Notes: generated from the sequence alone by a model not told the origin. DNA of 31,224 nt from an uncultured Bacilli bacterium (GCA_948999435.1 CARJCM010000011.1:1-31224), one strand, 5' to 3'. Positions 1 through 7,743 are shown, numbered from the stretch's first letter. Translations and numbers: made by a program.

Positions 1-9
1 GAATTAAAA

Positions 10-42
10 AAATAGTGTCAGTTTTTTTCACCAACACTATTT
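10..42 (-). terminator. Intrinsic terminator-like hairpin, best on the minus strand
   Basis: Nine-base arms AAATAGTGT and ACACTATTT (10-18 and 34-42) enclose a 15-nt loop. Read on the minus strand the stem is followed by a run of T, as in a Rho-independent terminator. On the plus strand the tail is only TTATTATA. No leftward gene precedes it here, so it may act in both directions or end the transcript of a gene left of the window. Confidence 0.5.
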
Positions 43-58
43 ATTATAGAACCATAAT

Positions 59-1252
59 TTGGGAATAAATTATAAATTGTTTTTGGATTTAGTAAAAGTT
101 TATTTGAAGAAATATTTAGAGCTATCTAAAGGAGATATTATTGCTTTTTTTAATAGATTTGAAATGACAGAAGATTTTCGGAATTTTATAAGTAGTAAAA
201 TAGGGAATAATTTTAATAATGTTCTTTATTATTTAAGAAACTTTGCAACAGAGGAGGAAAGGGCAATTTTTAGAAGTATTCTATATGAAATAGTTTCTGA
301 ATTTTATCAAGATGATTTAAGTGATGAAGAGATAGCAAAAAGAATGGAAGATAAATATAATATACCTGTAGTTAATGCGAAAAGAATAGTGTATAAATAT
401 AGACGAAAAGGAATGAGAAATAGAACAAATGAGGATTTGGCAAAATATAAATTAGCTTGTGATATGTTTTTAAATAATTTTTCTTATCAAGATATATCTA
501 ATTATTTAAAAAAAGAAGAGATATCTTGGGATTTTCTTAGAAAAAATTATGTGGAAATTTATGTAAAAAGTTTTATTCAAGAAGATATGAGAGATGAAGT
601 TTATAATAAAATAATTCAAAGAATGCAAGAATATATTGCTATGAAAGAAAAATCTAGAAGAAGATTAAAAAATAGATTGAAAAAAGAACCTTTTGATGAA
701 GAAGTTTTTTGGGAAGCTAAGAAAGTTATTACAGAAATGGTATATGGTAGTAAATGGATTCCTGCTTTTCTAAAAAAATTGGGTGAAGAAACTTTTTATC
801 GTTATTTAACTTTAATAGAAATGTATGATGCGCCCTTATATGATTTATATTTAGTTAGAAGAAATAGTAAAATTGCTTATTTGGATGAAAATATAATTGA
901 GTCCATGGTTTTTTATATAAATAATGGTATTTTGGAAAATGGAGTATTAAGAGAATTTAATATTTTAGATTATTTTAGAATGGTTAGATTACCTATTGAT
1001 ACTTTTATTAATATTCTTCAAGGATATGATAATGAAGTTAAACAGGTAATAGTAAAATTTTTACTTCAAAATAAAGCTAGAATACGTCCTCTTACAGGTA
1101 TGATTACTTCTAGTGTAGATCCATATGAAGATAGTATAGTTAAAAAGTATATAATATTAAATGATTTACCGATGTTTGATTTAGTTTATATGTTTGTTTT
1201 AGAAAATTATCGAAATGGTAATTTAATTATTGATTTAAATAGCAGAAAATAG
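59..1252 (+). CDS. Hypothetical protein, possible helix-turn-helix segments
   Basis: I do not recognise this protein. It is a soluble, highly charged, mostly helical sequence of up to 397 residues with no signal peptide or membrane segment. Residues about 89-115 (DEEIAKRM followed by a basic KYRRKG stretch) look like a helix-turn-helix, and residues about 130-155 could be a second one, so nucleic-acid binding is possible but unproven. The start is unsure: TTG at 59 is the first usable codon after an in-frame TAG at 47-49 but has no good ribosome binding site. ATG at 164 is an alternative, and a strong AAAGGAG at 128-134 sits inside the frame without a standard start after it. The stop codon TAG lies in the loop of the gene's own terminator. 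Confidence 0.6.
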   Translation: MGINYKLFLDLVKVYLKKYLELSKGDIIAFFNRFEMTEDFRNFISSKIGNNFNNVLYYLRNFATEEERAIFRSILYEIVSEFYQDDLSDEEIAKRMEDKYNIPVVNAKRIVYKYRRKGMRNRTNEDLAKYKLACDMFLNNFSYQDISNYLKKEEISWDFLRKNYVEIYVKSFIQEDMRDEVYNKIIQRMQEYIAMKEKSRRRLKNRLKKEPFDEEVFWEAKKVITEMVYGSKWIPAFLKKLGEETFYRYLTLIEMYDAPLYDLYLVRRNSKIAYLDENIIESMVFYINNGILENGVLREFNILDYFRMVRLPIDTFINILQGYDNEVKQVIVKFLLQNKARIRPLTGMITSSVDPYEDSIVKKYIILNDLPMFDLVYMFVLENYRNGNLIIDLNSRK

Positions 1253-1270
1253 TGCTATTTTTTTTATTTT
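1237..1270 (+). terminator. Intrinsic terminator overlapping the stop codon
   Basis: Perfect 8-bp stem AAATAGCA/TGCTATTT (1237-1244 and 1253-1260) with an 8-nt loop containing the TAG stop of the upstream gene, followed by TTTTTATTTT. Confidence 0.85.
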
Positions 1271-1302
1271 CTCATATATATTAATTGGAGGGACAAGCAC
1301 TC

Positions 1303-3891
1303 ATGCAAGGATTAACACAAGTGGAAGTAGAAAAAAATAGAAAATTATATGGAAATAATAGTATCACAGATTCAGAACATAATAGCTTTTTTAAACTATT
1401 ATTAGAATCTCTTGGAGACCCAATAATTAAAATTCTTTTAGTAGCTTTAGCGATAAAAGTAGTTTTTCTTTTTAAAGATTTTGATTATTTTGAAACTTTA
1501 GGTATTTTAATAGCAATCTTTTTAGCTTCTTTTATTTCAACTATTTCAGAATATGGGAGTGAAGCAGCTTTTAGAAGATTACAAGAAGAATCTTCAAAAA
1601 TAAAAGTTAAAGTAATAAGAGATAATATTTTAAAAGAAATTCCCATAGAAGAAGTAGTAGTGAAAGACATAGTAGTTCTTGGAAGTGGAGATAAAATACC
1701 TGCGGATGGTTATATAATAAAAGGTGAACTTAGTGTTGATGAATCTAGTTTAAATGGAGAAGCTAAGGAAGCTAAGAAGTATCCACCAATTAATTCTAAT
1801 AATATACTTGATAAAAATAAAGTTATGCGAGGTTCAGTTGTTTATAATGGAAATGCTTATATGTTAGTTACAGAAGTAGGTGATAAAACTATTTATGGAG
1901 CTTTAGCTAGAGAAGTTTCAGAAGAACCACCAACTTCACCTCTTAAAATACGTCTTACTGGTCTTGCTAAATTAATAAGTAGATTAGGATATATAGGTGC
2001 AGCTTTAGTGACTATTTCTTATTTATTCTCTGTTATAGTTATTGATAATAATTTTGATGTTAATTTAATTTTAAAAACCATTACCGATTTTCATGTTATG
2101 TTTAATCATTTAATATATGCCCTTACTCTTAGTGTGACTATAATTGTTGTAGCAGTCCCAGAGGGACTACCAATGATGATAACTTTGGTTCTTTCTAGTA
2201 ATATGAAGCGTATGCTTAAAAATAATGTTTTAGTAAGAAGATTAGTGGGTATTGAAACAGCGGGTAGTATAAATGTACTTTTAACTGATAAAACAGGTAC
2301 TCTTACTAAAGGGCATTTAGAGGTTAGTGAAGTTATTACAGGAGATAATACCCATTTTAGAAGTAAAAAAGATATTAAGATTTATTCTAATTATTATGAG
2401 AAATTATATGAATGTTTATTTTATAATAATGAAAGTGTATTTAATAATGAAGGAATTCCAACAGGAGGAAATTTAACTGATAAAGCTTGTTTAAATTTTA
2501 TAGGTCAAGATAATAATATTAAAAGAAGAATTGTAGAAAAAGTTCCCTTTAATAGTCAAGATAAATTTAGTAAAACAAAACTAGATAATGGTTATGTTTA
2601 TGTTAAAGGAGCAATTGAAAAGTTACTTCCTAATATAGTCTATTATTTGAATAAAATGGGAGAAGAAAAAGTTATTCTTAATAAAAAAATTATAACTAAA
2701 ACGATAGATATACTTACAAAAAAAGGTATTAGAGTTTTAGCTTTATGTTATGAAAAAAATAGTTCTTTAGTTTTAATAGGATTAGTCGCAATTAAAGATG
2801 AACTTCGTAATGAAGCTAAAGAAGGGGTTTCTTTAATTAAAAGTGCTGGTATAAATATGATTATGATTACAGGGGATGCTAAAAATACAGCGATGGCTAT
2901 AGCTAGTGATGTTGGTTTACTTGATAATGATAGTATTGTTCTTACTAGTGATGAAATATCTAAATTATCAGATGAAGATTTAAAAAAATGTGTTTCTAGA
3001 CTTAGAGTGGTTGCTAGAGCTTTACCTACTGATAAATCAAGATTAGTTAGAATTTTAGAAGAAATGGATTTAATTGTTGGAATGACTGGTGATGGAGTAA
3101 ATGATGCGCCTGCACTAAAAAAAGCTAATGTAGGATTTGCAATGGGTAGTGGAACGGAAGTTGCCAAAGAAGCTAGTGATATTGTTATATTAGATGATAA
3201 TATTTTGTCAATTAGTAAAGCTATTTTATATGGTAGAACTATTTTTAAAAGTATTAGAAAATTTATTATTTATCAATTAACTGTTAATATGTGTGCTTTA
3301 ATTTTATCAATAATTGGACCTTTTATTGGTATTAATACACCAATAACTATTATTCAAATGTTGTGGCTTAATATGATTATGGATACTTTTGCTGGGCTTG
3401 CTTTCTCTTTTGAACCAGCACTAGAGAGTTTTATGCATGAACCACCAAAAAGTAAAGATGAACCTATTGTTAATTCTTATATGATTGGAGAAGTATTATT
3501 TACAGGTTTGTATTCCGCGATAATTTGTATTTTGTTTTTAAAACTTCCGATTGTAAGAGAGTTTATTAGAACTGGAGAAAACTATAAATATTTGATGACG
3601 GCTTATTTTGCTTTATTTATTTTTATTGGGGTTTTTAATGCTTTTAATGCAAGAAGCGAAAGAATAAATATTTTGGCTAATTTAAAAAAGAATAAAGTTT
3701 TTATTGTTATTATCGCTTTTATTTTATTAGTTCAAGTTTATTTAATTTATAATGGGGGAGAACTATTTCGGACATATGGTTTAACAGCTAAAGAATTCTT
3801 TATTGTTTTATTACTTGCGTTAACTGTTTTTCCAGTAGATTTTTTAAGAAAAATTTATTTGCGAAAACATCATTTAAAGACAGGAGTGTAA
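1303..3891 (+). CDS. Calcium-transporting P-type ATPase, PMCA type
   Basis: An 862-residue P2-type cation pump that exports Ca2+ using ATP. The PEGLP motif in membrane helix 4 is at residues 286-290. The phosphorylated aspartate in DKTGTLT is D329, and the hinge motif TGDGVNDAP is at 595-603. The helix-6 sequence LNMIMDTFAGLAF matches the plasma-membrane (PMCA) branch rather than the SERCA branch. Helix pairs are visible near residues 40-85 and 225-300, with about six more after residue 640. ATG at 1303 is preferred over TTG at 1285 because the TTG overlaps the GGAGGG ribosome binding site at 1287-1292. The length is normal and all core motifs are intact. The ion choice is inferred from family resemblance. 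No terminator follows before the next gene, so the two may be co-transcribed. Confidence 0.93.
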   Translation: MQGLTQVEVEKNRKLYGNNSITDSEHNSFFKLLLESLGDPIIKILLVALAIKVVFLFKDFDYFETLGILIAIFLASFISTISEYGSEAAFRRLQEESSKIKVKVIRDNILKEIPIEEVVVKDIVVLGSGDKIPADGYIIKGELSVDESSLNGEAKEAKKYPPINSNNILDKNKVMRGSVVYNGNAYMLVTEVGDKTIYGALAREVSEEPPTSPLKIRLTGLAKLISRLGYIGAALVTISYLFSVIVIDNNFDVNLILKTITDFHVMFNHLIYALTLSVTIIVVAVPEGLPMMITLVLSSNMKRMLKNNVLVRRLVGIETAGSINVLLTDKTGTLTKGHLEVSEVITGDNTHFRSKKDIKIYSNYYEKLYECLFYNNESVFNNEGIPTGGNLTDKACLNFIGQDNNIKRRIVEKVPFNSQDKFSKTKLDNGYVYVKGAIEKLLPNIVYYLNKMGEEKVILNKKIITKTIDILTKKGIRVLALCYEKNSSLVLIGLVAIKDELRNEAKEGVSLIKSAGINMIMITGDAKNTAMAIASDVGLLDNDSIVLTSDEISKLSDEDLKKCVSRLRVVARALPTDKSRLVRILEEMDLIVGMTGDGVNDAPALKKANVGFAMGSGTEVAKEASDIVILDDNILSISKAILYGRTIFKSIRKFIIYQLTVNMCALILSIIGPFIGINTPITIIQMLWLNMIMDTFAGLAFSFEPALESFMHEPPKSKDEPIVNSYMIGEVLFTGLYSAIICILFLKLPIVREFIRTGENYKYLMTAYFALFIFIGVFNAFNARSERINILANLKKNKVFIVIIAFILLVQVYLIYNGGELFRTYGLTAKEFFIVLLLALTVFPVDFLRKIYLRKHHLKTGV

Positions 3892-3914
3892 AAAAAATTG
3901 CAAAAAAACAAGGG

Positions 3915-3932
3915 TGTCGACATGATTCGACA
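3915..3932. promoter_or_regulatory. Short palindrome upstream of the sirA-like gene, possible operator
   Basis: A 6-bp inverted repeat TGTCGA-CATGAT-TCGACA, unusual for its two CG-containing arms in such AT-rich DNA. It lies 20 bp ahead of an extended -10 element (3949-3957), where the -35 region would fall, so a repressor binding here could block the promoter. The binding protein is unknown. Confidence 0.35.
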
Positions 3933-3948
3933 AAGTTCGCATTCTTTA

Positions 3949-3957
3949 TGTGATAAT
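3949..3957 (+). promoter_or_regulatory. Extended -10 element for the sirA-like gene
   Basis: TGTGATAAT fits the extended -10 pattern TGnTATAAT with one mismatch and lies 22 bp before the preferred start at 3979. No good -35 is visible. Confidence 0.45.
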
Positions 3958-3978
3958 CTATATACAGGTGATGAAAAT

Positions 3979-4398
3979 ATGCGTACTTTTTATATATTTA
4001 ATATTAATAAGAGTTTTTATAATTTAATGAAAAATAATCCTTATCATTTATTTAGAGCGATGGAAGATATTCATAGTTTTGACTGTAATGATGCTGATAT
4101 GGCTTATGATTTATTTAATCAAATTGCTAGTCCTTTTGATAAGAGTAAAATAAATAATAAGATTTTTGGTGAATCTAAAGATAATGATTTTTATTCTAAG
4201 TTTCATAATGTACATCGTATTCAAAATAAATATGTGCCTGAAGATTCAATGTTAGTAGTTAATAAAGCATTTTTATTATTGGAAAGTAATATTACGAAAC
4301 CAACATTTTTAAATGAACTTAAAGAGTATAATAATTTATTCGTTTGTGATTTTAAAAATAAAGATTATTTTTGGGTAAACGAACTTCTAAGCTTGTAA
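3979..4398 (+). CDS. sirA: SirA/YneE-like inhibitor of DnaA
   Basis: A 139-residue soluble protein. Its N-terminus (MRTFYIFNINKSF) and C-terminal segment (FVCDFKNKDYFWVN) resemble the ends of Bacillus SirA, formerly YneE, which binds domain I of DnaA and blocks replication initiation at sporulation. The next gene is yneF, and yneE-yneF is the order known from Bacillus, so synteny supports the weak sequence match. ATG 3979 is chosen because it aligns with the SirA N-terminus and follows AGGTGAT at 3966-3972. ATG 3922 with AAGGG at 3910 would add 19 residues but falls in the presumed promoter. In a non-sporulating lineage the protein would couple replication to another signal. Family assignment is from recall and moderately sure. 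Confidence 0.62.
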   Translation: MRTFYIFNINKSFYNLMKNNPYHLFRAMEDIHSFDCNDADMAYDLFNQIASPFDKSKINNKIFGESKDNDFYSKFHNVHRIQNKYVPEDSMLVVNKAFLLLESNITKPTFLNELKEYNNLFVCDFKNKDYFWVNELLSL

Positions 4399-4444
4399 TA
4401 AATTAAAGAATATAGTAAAATATAATCATTAAGGAGAGATAACT

Positions 4445-4654
4445 ATGTTGGGACAAATATTATGGTGTATAATTGGTTTAGTAGCAGGTTTAATTATTGG
4501 ATTTTTCTTAGCTAGATTTATAATGAAAAAATATTTAAAAAAGAATCCGCCAATAAATGAAAAAATGATTGAGGTTATGATGACTCAAATGGGAAGAAAG
4601 CCTAGTAAAAAACAAGTTACACAAGTAATGAATCAAATGAATAAATTTATGTAA
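4445..4654 (+). CDS. yneF: YneF family membrane protein (UPF0154)
   Basis: A 69-residue protein with one N-terminal membrane helix (residues about 5-27) and a short basic cytoplasmic tail. The tail motifs NPPINEKMI and QMGRKPSKKQ are characteristic of YneF/UPF0154. The molecular role of the family is not established. A ribosome binding site AAGGAG precedes the ATG, and a TATAAT at 4421-4426 suggests the gene can be transcribed separately from the sirA-like gene. It is followed at once by a terminator. Confidence 0.92.
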   Translation: MLGQILWCIIGLVAGLIIGFFLARFIMKKYLKKNPPINEKMIEVMMTQMGRKPSKKQVTQVMNQMNKFM

Positions 4655-4672
4655 GAAGCTTGGCTTCTTTTT
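4653..4672 (+). terminator. Intrinsic terminator after yneF
   Basis: Stem AAGAAGC/GCTTCTT with a 3-nt loop (TTG), followed by TTT. The left arm overlaps the last two bases of the stop codon. Confidence 0.75.
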
Positions 4673-4717
4673 AAGTTGGAAATTGATAGTTAGTAAAGTG
4701 TTTGATAGTAAAATTTG

Positions 4718-4744
4718 TGTAAAGAAAAAAACTTTACATTTTTT
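4718..4744 (+). terminator. Second hairpin with T-tract between yneF and the next gene
   Basis: Stem TGTAAAG/CTTTACA with an all-A 7-nt loop, followed by TTTTTTC. It sits in the gap between yneF and the Pro/Val-rich gene. It may be a back-up terminator or an attenuator in a leader. Confidence 0.55.
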
Positions 4745-4803
4745 CTTGATTTTAGAATATATATATGTTAGACTTATTAATAGAATAAAAGGTGGTGTTA
4801 GGA

Positions 4804-5781
4804 ATGAATTTCCTTGATAAATTATATGAAAGCAATTACTTTGGTATAGGTCTATTTGCAGTTATATCATTTCTTGTGGTTACATTTTTAATTGTTTTAT
4901 TTTTTGGTAAAAGAGATGAAAAGAGAAGGTTAGAGTCTACTAAAGAATTAGAAAAGAATAATGCAGATAATACTTTTAAAGAGACAACTGTTTCAACACC
5001 AGTTGAAGTTCCTGTTGTTCCAGTTTCTGAAGTGCCAATTATAACAAACGAAACACCAGTTATACCTACTCCAGTTGTGGAAACAATAGAGCCAGTGATT
5101 AATGAAGTGCCTGTTGCACCAATTAATTATAATGATGAGCCTATAACTCCAATTGCGCCAATAAGTTATGATTATGAACCAAAACAATTTGTCGAAGTAC
5201 CAACTGAAGAAGTAAAATCTATTGATATTCCAGTTAGTCCAGTAATAAATGAGGAGTCAACTCCAATTGTTGTTGAACCAATGAGAAATATAGAACCAAT
5301 TAGATTAGATACAACTAGTTATGATGCTCCAGTAGAACCAAAAGCAATTGAGCCAATAAGAATTACTATTCCAGAAGAGCCTATAAATGTTGCTCCTATT
5401 GTAGAGGAAGTAAAACCAATTGTTACGCCAGTAAGTCCAACTCCAACAATTGTGGAACCTGTTGTGGCTGATACTTATTATAAACCAATTGAAAAACCAG
5501 TGGCAGATGAAATTGAAGTGCCAAGTGTTGATTTTGATGCTTTAGCTAAATCTATATCTGATGAATTAGATGAACTTGAAAATAGTACTAATAATCATTA
5601 TGAAGATGTTAAGGTAACTCCAATTGATGAAGTGGTTTCTAAACCGGTTACACAATTTAGTTCAGTTTATGTAAATGAACCTGTAAAACCAGTGGTAAAA
5701 ACTGGAATAGATTTACCAAATAAGATTGATTTACCTACTATTAAAACAGATGAAATTGAACCAGAGAACTATAATATTTAG
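4804..5781 (+). CDS. Membrane-anchored Pro/Val/Glu-rich protein of unknown function
   Basis: A 325-residue protein with a single N-terminal membrane helix (residues about 12-35), a basic stop-transfer segment (KRDEKRR), then about 270 residues of low-complexity sequence rich in P, V, E, I and T with recurring PV, EPI and TPI units. The basic flank suggests the tail is cytoplasmic. This layout recalls division or envelope anchors such as ZipA, but there is no recognisable folded C-terminal domain, so no function is assigned. ATG 4804 is preferred over GTG 4792 because GGTGG at 4791-4795 then serves as the ribosome binding site. A short acidic stretch near residues 240-260 (DFDALAKSISDELDELEN) may be a helical docking motif. 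The stop codon is part of the terminator stem. Confidence 0.75.
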   Translation: MNFLDKLYESNYFGIGLFAVISFLVVTFLIVLFFGKRDEKRRLESTKELEKNNADNTFKETTVSTPVEVPVVPVSEVPIITNETPVIPTPVVETIEPVINEVPVAPINYNDEPITPIAPISYDYEPKQFVEVPTEEVKSIDIPVSPVINEESTPIVVEPMRNIEPIRLDTTSYDAPVEPKAIEPIRITIPEEPINVAPIVEEVKPIVTPVSPTPTIVEPVVADTYYKPIEKPVADEIEVPSVDFDALAKSISDELDELENSTNNHYEDVKVTPIDEVVSKPVTQFSSVYVNEPVKPVVKTGIDLPNKIDLPTIKTDEIEPENYNI

Positions 5782-5790
5782 TTCTTTTTT
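5765..5790 (+). terminator. Intrinsic terminator overlapping the stop codon
   Basis: Stem AGAACTA/TAGTTCT with a 7-nt loop, then TTTTT. The right arm begins with the TAG stop of the Pro/Val-rich gene. Confidence 0.8.
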
Positions 5791-5886
5791 CATTTGAAAA
5801 TTACTTTTAGCTAAAATTTGAGGAATTTTTGCAAAAAAAATAAAAAAGTTGCGAAAATTCCTTGATTTTAGGGGATATTTTTGATA

Positions 5887-5928
5887 ACCTTAATATGTAA
5901 GGTAAATGGCCTTATAAATAAGGTTTTT
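5887..5928 (+). promoter_or_regulatory. Tandem hairpins in the HU leader, possible attenuator
   Basis: ACCTTA-N5-TAAGGT (5887-5903) is followed by CCTTA-TAAA-TAAGG (5910-5923) and TTTTT, just ahead of the GGGAGG ribosome binding site. The arms are interchangeable, so the first TAAGG can pair with the second CCTTA. A TTGATT at 5862-5867 with TAACCT 17 bp on may be the promoter, in which case only part of the first hairpin is transcribed. Confidence 0.4.
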
Positions 5929-5945
5929 GAAAGGGAGGTAATATT

Positions 5946-6218
5946 ATGTCAAGAACTGAATTAGTAGAATTTATCGCTGCAAAAGCAAATATGTCAAAAG
6001 CTGAAGCTGGTCGTGCTTTAGATGCTATGTTAGAAGGTATCCAAACAGGACTTAAAAAAGAAGGTAAAGTTGCTTTAGTTGGATTTGGTACTTTCAGCGC
6101 TAAAAAACGTGCAGCTCGTGAAGGAATTAATCCTTTAACTAAAGAAGCTATTAAAATTCCTGCTAAGACTGTTGCTTCATTCAAAGCAGGAAGCAAATTA
6201 AAAGACGCTTTAAATTAA
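5946..6218 (+). CDS. hup: HU family DNA-binding protein
   Basis: A 90-residue histone-like nucleoid protein that dimerises and bends DNA. The N-terminal helices start with MSRTELVEFIAAKANMSKAEA. The beta-core GFGTFSAKKRAAREGINP carries the family GFGxF signature and the arm motif RxGxNP, and the C-terminus FKAGSKLKDALN is standard. Length is normal for HU. GGGAGG is placed seven bases before the ATG. Codon use is more GC- and GCT/CGT-biased than in its neighbours, as expected of a highly expressed gene. It is flanked by its own leader hairpins and a strong terminator, so it is monocistronic. Confidence 0.97.
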   Translation: MSRTELVEFIAAKANMSKAEAGRALDAMLEGIQTGLKKEGKVALVGFGTFSAKKRAAREGINPLTKEAIKIPAKTVASFKAGSKLKDALN

Positions 6219-6231
6219 TTAATAAGCAGAT

Positions 6232-6256
6232 AAAAGTAGCTATAGCTGCTTTTTTC
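6232..6256 (+). terminator. Intrinsic terminator after hup
   Basis: Nine-bp stem AAAAGTAGC/GCTGCTTTT (one G-T pair) with a TATA loop, followed by TTTC. Confidence 0.8.
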
Positions 6257-6271
6257 TTTGTCTTATTTAAT

Positions 6272-6304
6272 AACTAAGTGTTGCACTTCATAAGAAAATT
6301 TTCC
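6272..6304 (+). repeat. Left copy of a 33-bp direct repeat flanking a transposase remnant
   Basis: Matches 6776-6808 at 29 of 33 positions in the same orientation. It contains AAGTGTTGCACTT, which resembles IS30-family terminal sequence. It overlaps the last codons and TGA stop of the truncated transposase. Confidence 0.7.
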
Positions 6305-6713
6305 GATATGGTTCATGTGATTCAATATATCCTGCGATTACATCAGGATCCCATTTATCAATTAATATTTTGTCTTCAATATACTTTTTTAATTTAGGAA
6401 ATTGTTCCACAATATATAAAGCTTTAGATAAACCTCTTTTAAAATCAGCATCATCTTGAGCATCTCTAACATTATAAGGCTTATTTGTAATAGTACCAGT
6501 TTTTAAATGTACTTTAGATTTTATTCTTCTAAGTTCTCTAGTAATAGTAGATTTATGAACGCCTAAATAATTAGCAATATAAGTATTAGAATAAATTCTT
6601 TTACCATTATTATCTAGTTGTTCAATTAAAGTTTGAATTTTAGCACGATCATCAATAGTTAAATGTTTGTATTGATTTTTCTTTGATTTTGTTTTATTAT
6701 TTGAATTAGACAT
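6288..6713 (-). pseudogene. IS30-family transposase, N-terminal fragment only
   Basis: A 141-residue open frame with the IS30 N-terminal helix-turn-helix: HLTIDDRAKIQTLIEQ, then SNTYIANYLGVHKSTITRELRRI, followed by a linker ending DKWDPDVIAGYIESHEPYRKIF. Full IS30 transposases are about 310-350 residues and have a DDE catalytic domain after this point; it is entirely missing, so the fragment cannot transpose. The frame ends in TGA inside the left direct repeat, and this is the only TGA stop among the genes here. ATG 6713 is preferred over TTG 6740, with AAAGGAA upstream. The fragment may still bind element ends. It is a deletion derivative of an insertion sequence. Confidence 0.85.
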
Positions 6714-6775
6714 GAGAATATTTCCTTTCTTTCTAAGCAAAAGATATTGTAATTTATTCTCATGTCTTTTTCAAT

Positions 6776-6808
6776 GACTAAATGTTGCACTTCAGAAAAA
6801 AATTTTCC
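6776..6808 (+). repeat. Right copy of the 33-bp direct repeat
   Basis: Same orientation as 6272-6304, with four mismatches. Relative to the transposase it lies where the left terminal inverted repeat of an IS30 element should be. The next gene's promoter starts 14 bp further right. Confidence 0.7.
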
Positions 6809-6821
6809 TAGTTATAAAAAT

Positions 6822-6850
6822 TTGACAATTTATTTTATTTATGTTAAAAT
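6822..6850 (+). promoter_or_regulatory. Sigma-A promoter for the SleB-like gene
   Basis: Consensus TTGACA, a 17-bp spacer and TAAAAT, with TG one base ahead of the -10. It lies between an upstream ATG at 6762 and the ribosome binding site at 6871-6876, which fixes the gene start at 6882. Confidence 0.85.
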
Positions 6851-6881
6851 CAATAAACGTTGTAAAAAGAGGGGGAGAAAA

Positions 6882-7706
6882 ATGAATTTAGATGAAATAC
6901 GTTTTTATCGTAAGCTATTGAGGTTACAAAAAAGCTTTTGTTGTGCATTAGCATTAACAACATTATTGTCTTTGCCTTCAAGTTCATGTAAAAGAAATAA
7001 TTCAAATAATATATCTATGTCTTCAAGTGTTTCCTTTGATAAAACATCAAGAGATGTATTATTAAACAATGTGTCTGTTCCTGTTAGAAAAGCAATAGTA
7101 GCTTATAAAACACGTCAAGTACTTAATAATGTTAGAGATGTAGCAAATGCAGTGGTTGATAATGTTGAAAAGGCTTCAGATTACTTATATTCTATGTGTG
7201 AATTATCTTATCCAGAAAAGATGCAAGTAATAATGGAGAGAGAAGGATATACTTATGATCAGTTAGATGCAGTTTGTGCTGGTTGTGTATCTGAATCTTG
7301 TGGTGATCCAAATTGTTATGATGAAGCTTATAGAGTAGCAAGTACAATTGATAATCGTACTCATAGTGACCCTTATGTTAGAGATATAAATAAAGTTTTT
7401 GGAGAAAATGCTGGGTATAGTATTTATTATCAATTTATAGCTCCTAGCCAATTTAGTGTTTATGAAAGTGGTTCTTATAAGAAATATTTAGGACGTATTG
7501 ATTTAGTTGGCTATCAAGCTGCTATAGATATGTTCTATAGTGGAGTTCCTAGTCATAATTATTTGAATTTTAATTATATTCCTGATAAGCATTTACCATC
7601 TTATCAGTTAGAAGAACCAACTGGGAATTATTATTGCAGAGAATTAGCTGAAGAAAATAGAATACCTGAAGAAGATGTATTAAAACTAGTCTTAGAAATA
7701 GATTAG
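6882..7706 (+). CDS. Exported SleB-like cell-wall hydrolase with a cysteine cluster
   Basis: A 274-residue protein. A basic N-terminus and hydrophobic stretch (residues about 18-32, CCALALTTLLSLP) form a signal peptide or anchor. The C-terminal half resembles the SleB/CwlJ (Hydrolase_2) fold: SES with presumed catalytic E138, then AYRVASTIDNRT matching the family VA..i.NR segment, and QFSVY around Q190. These enzymes cleave peptidoglycan glycan strands. An unusual C-x2-C-x4-C-x4-C cluster (C132, C135, C140, C145) surrounds the presumed catalytic glutamate. ATG 6882 is chosen because GGGGGAG precedes it and the promoter at 6822-6850 excludes earlier starts. In a non-sporulating cell it would serve wall remodelling rather than germination. 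Family call moderate. Confidence 0.65.
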   Translation: MNLDEIRFYRKLLRLQKSFCCALALTTLLSLPSSSCKRNNSNNISMSSSVSFDKTSRDVLLNNVSVPVRKAIVAYKTRQVLNNVRDVANAVVDNVEKASDYLYSMCELSYPEKMQVIMEREGYTYDQLDAVCAGCVSESCGDPNCYDEAYRVASTIDNRTHSDPYVRDINKVFGENAGYSIYYQFIAPSQFSVYESGSYKKYLGRIDLVGYQAAIDMFYSGVPSHNYLNFNYIPDKHLPSYQLEEPTGNYYCRELAEENRIPEEDVLKLVLEID

Positions 7707-7718
7707 TTTTTTTAATTT
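7682..7718 (+). terminator. Intrinsic terminator overlapping the stop codon
   Basis: Arms AAAACTA and TAGTTTT (7682-7688 and 7704-7710) with an inner TCT/AGA pairing, followed by TTT. The TAG stop opens the right arm. Confidence 0.65.
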
Positions 7719-7743
7719 TTTAAAGACAAATAATGTTTTTATG

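Noticed and set aside
2748..3167. 139-codon open frame on the minus strand
   Set aside because: It lies fully inside the P-type ATPase, has no ribosome binding site, and mirrors the conserved hinge region; it is a shadow of the real gene.
5912..6196. 94-codon minus-strand frame across hup
   Set aside because: Antisense shadow of a highly conserved HU gene with biased codon use.
6762..6881. Longer N-terminus for the SleB-like protein starting at ATG 6762
   Set aside because: A consensus promoter at 6822-6850 lies within this extension, and a strong ribosome binding site stands before ATG 6882. The extension starts inside the insertion-sequence repeat.
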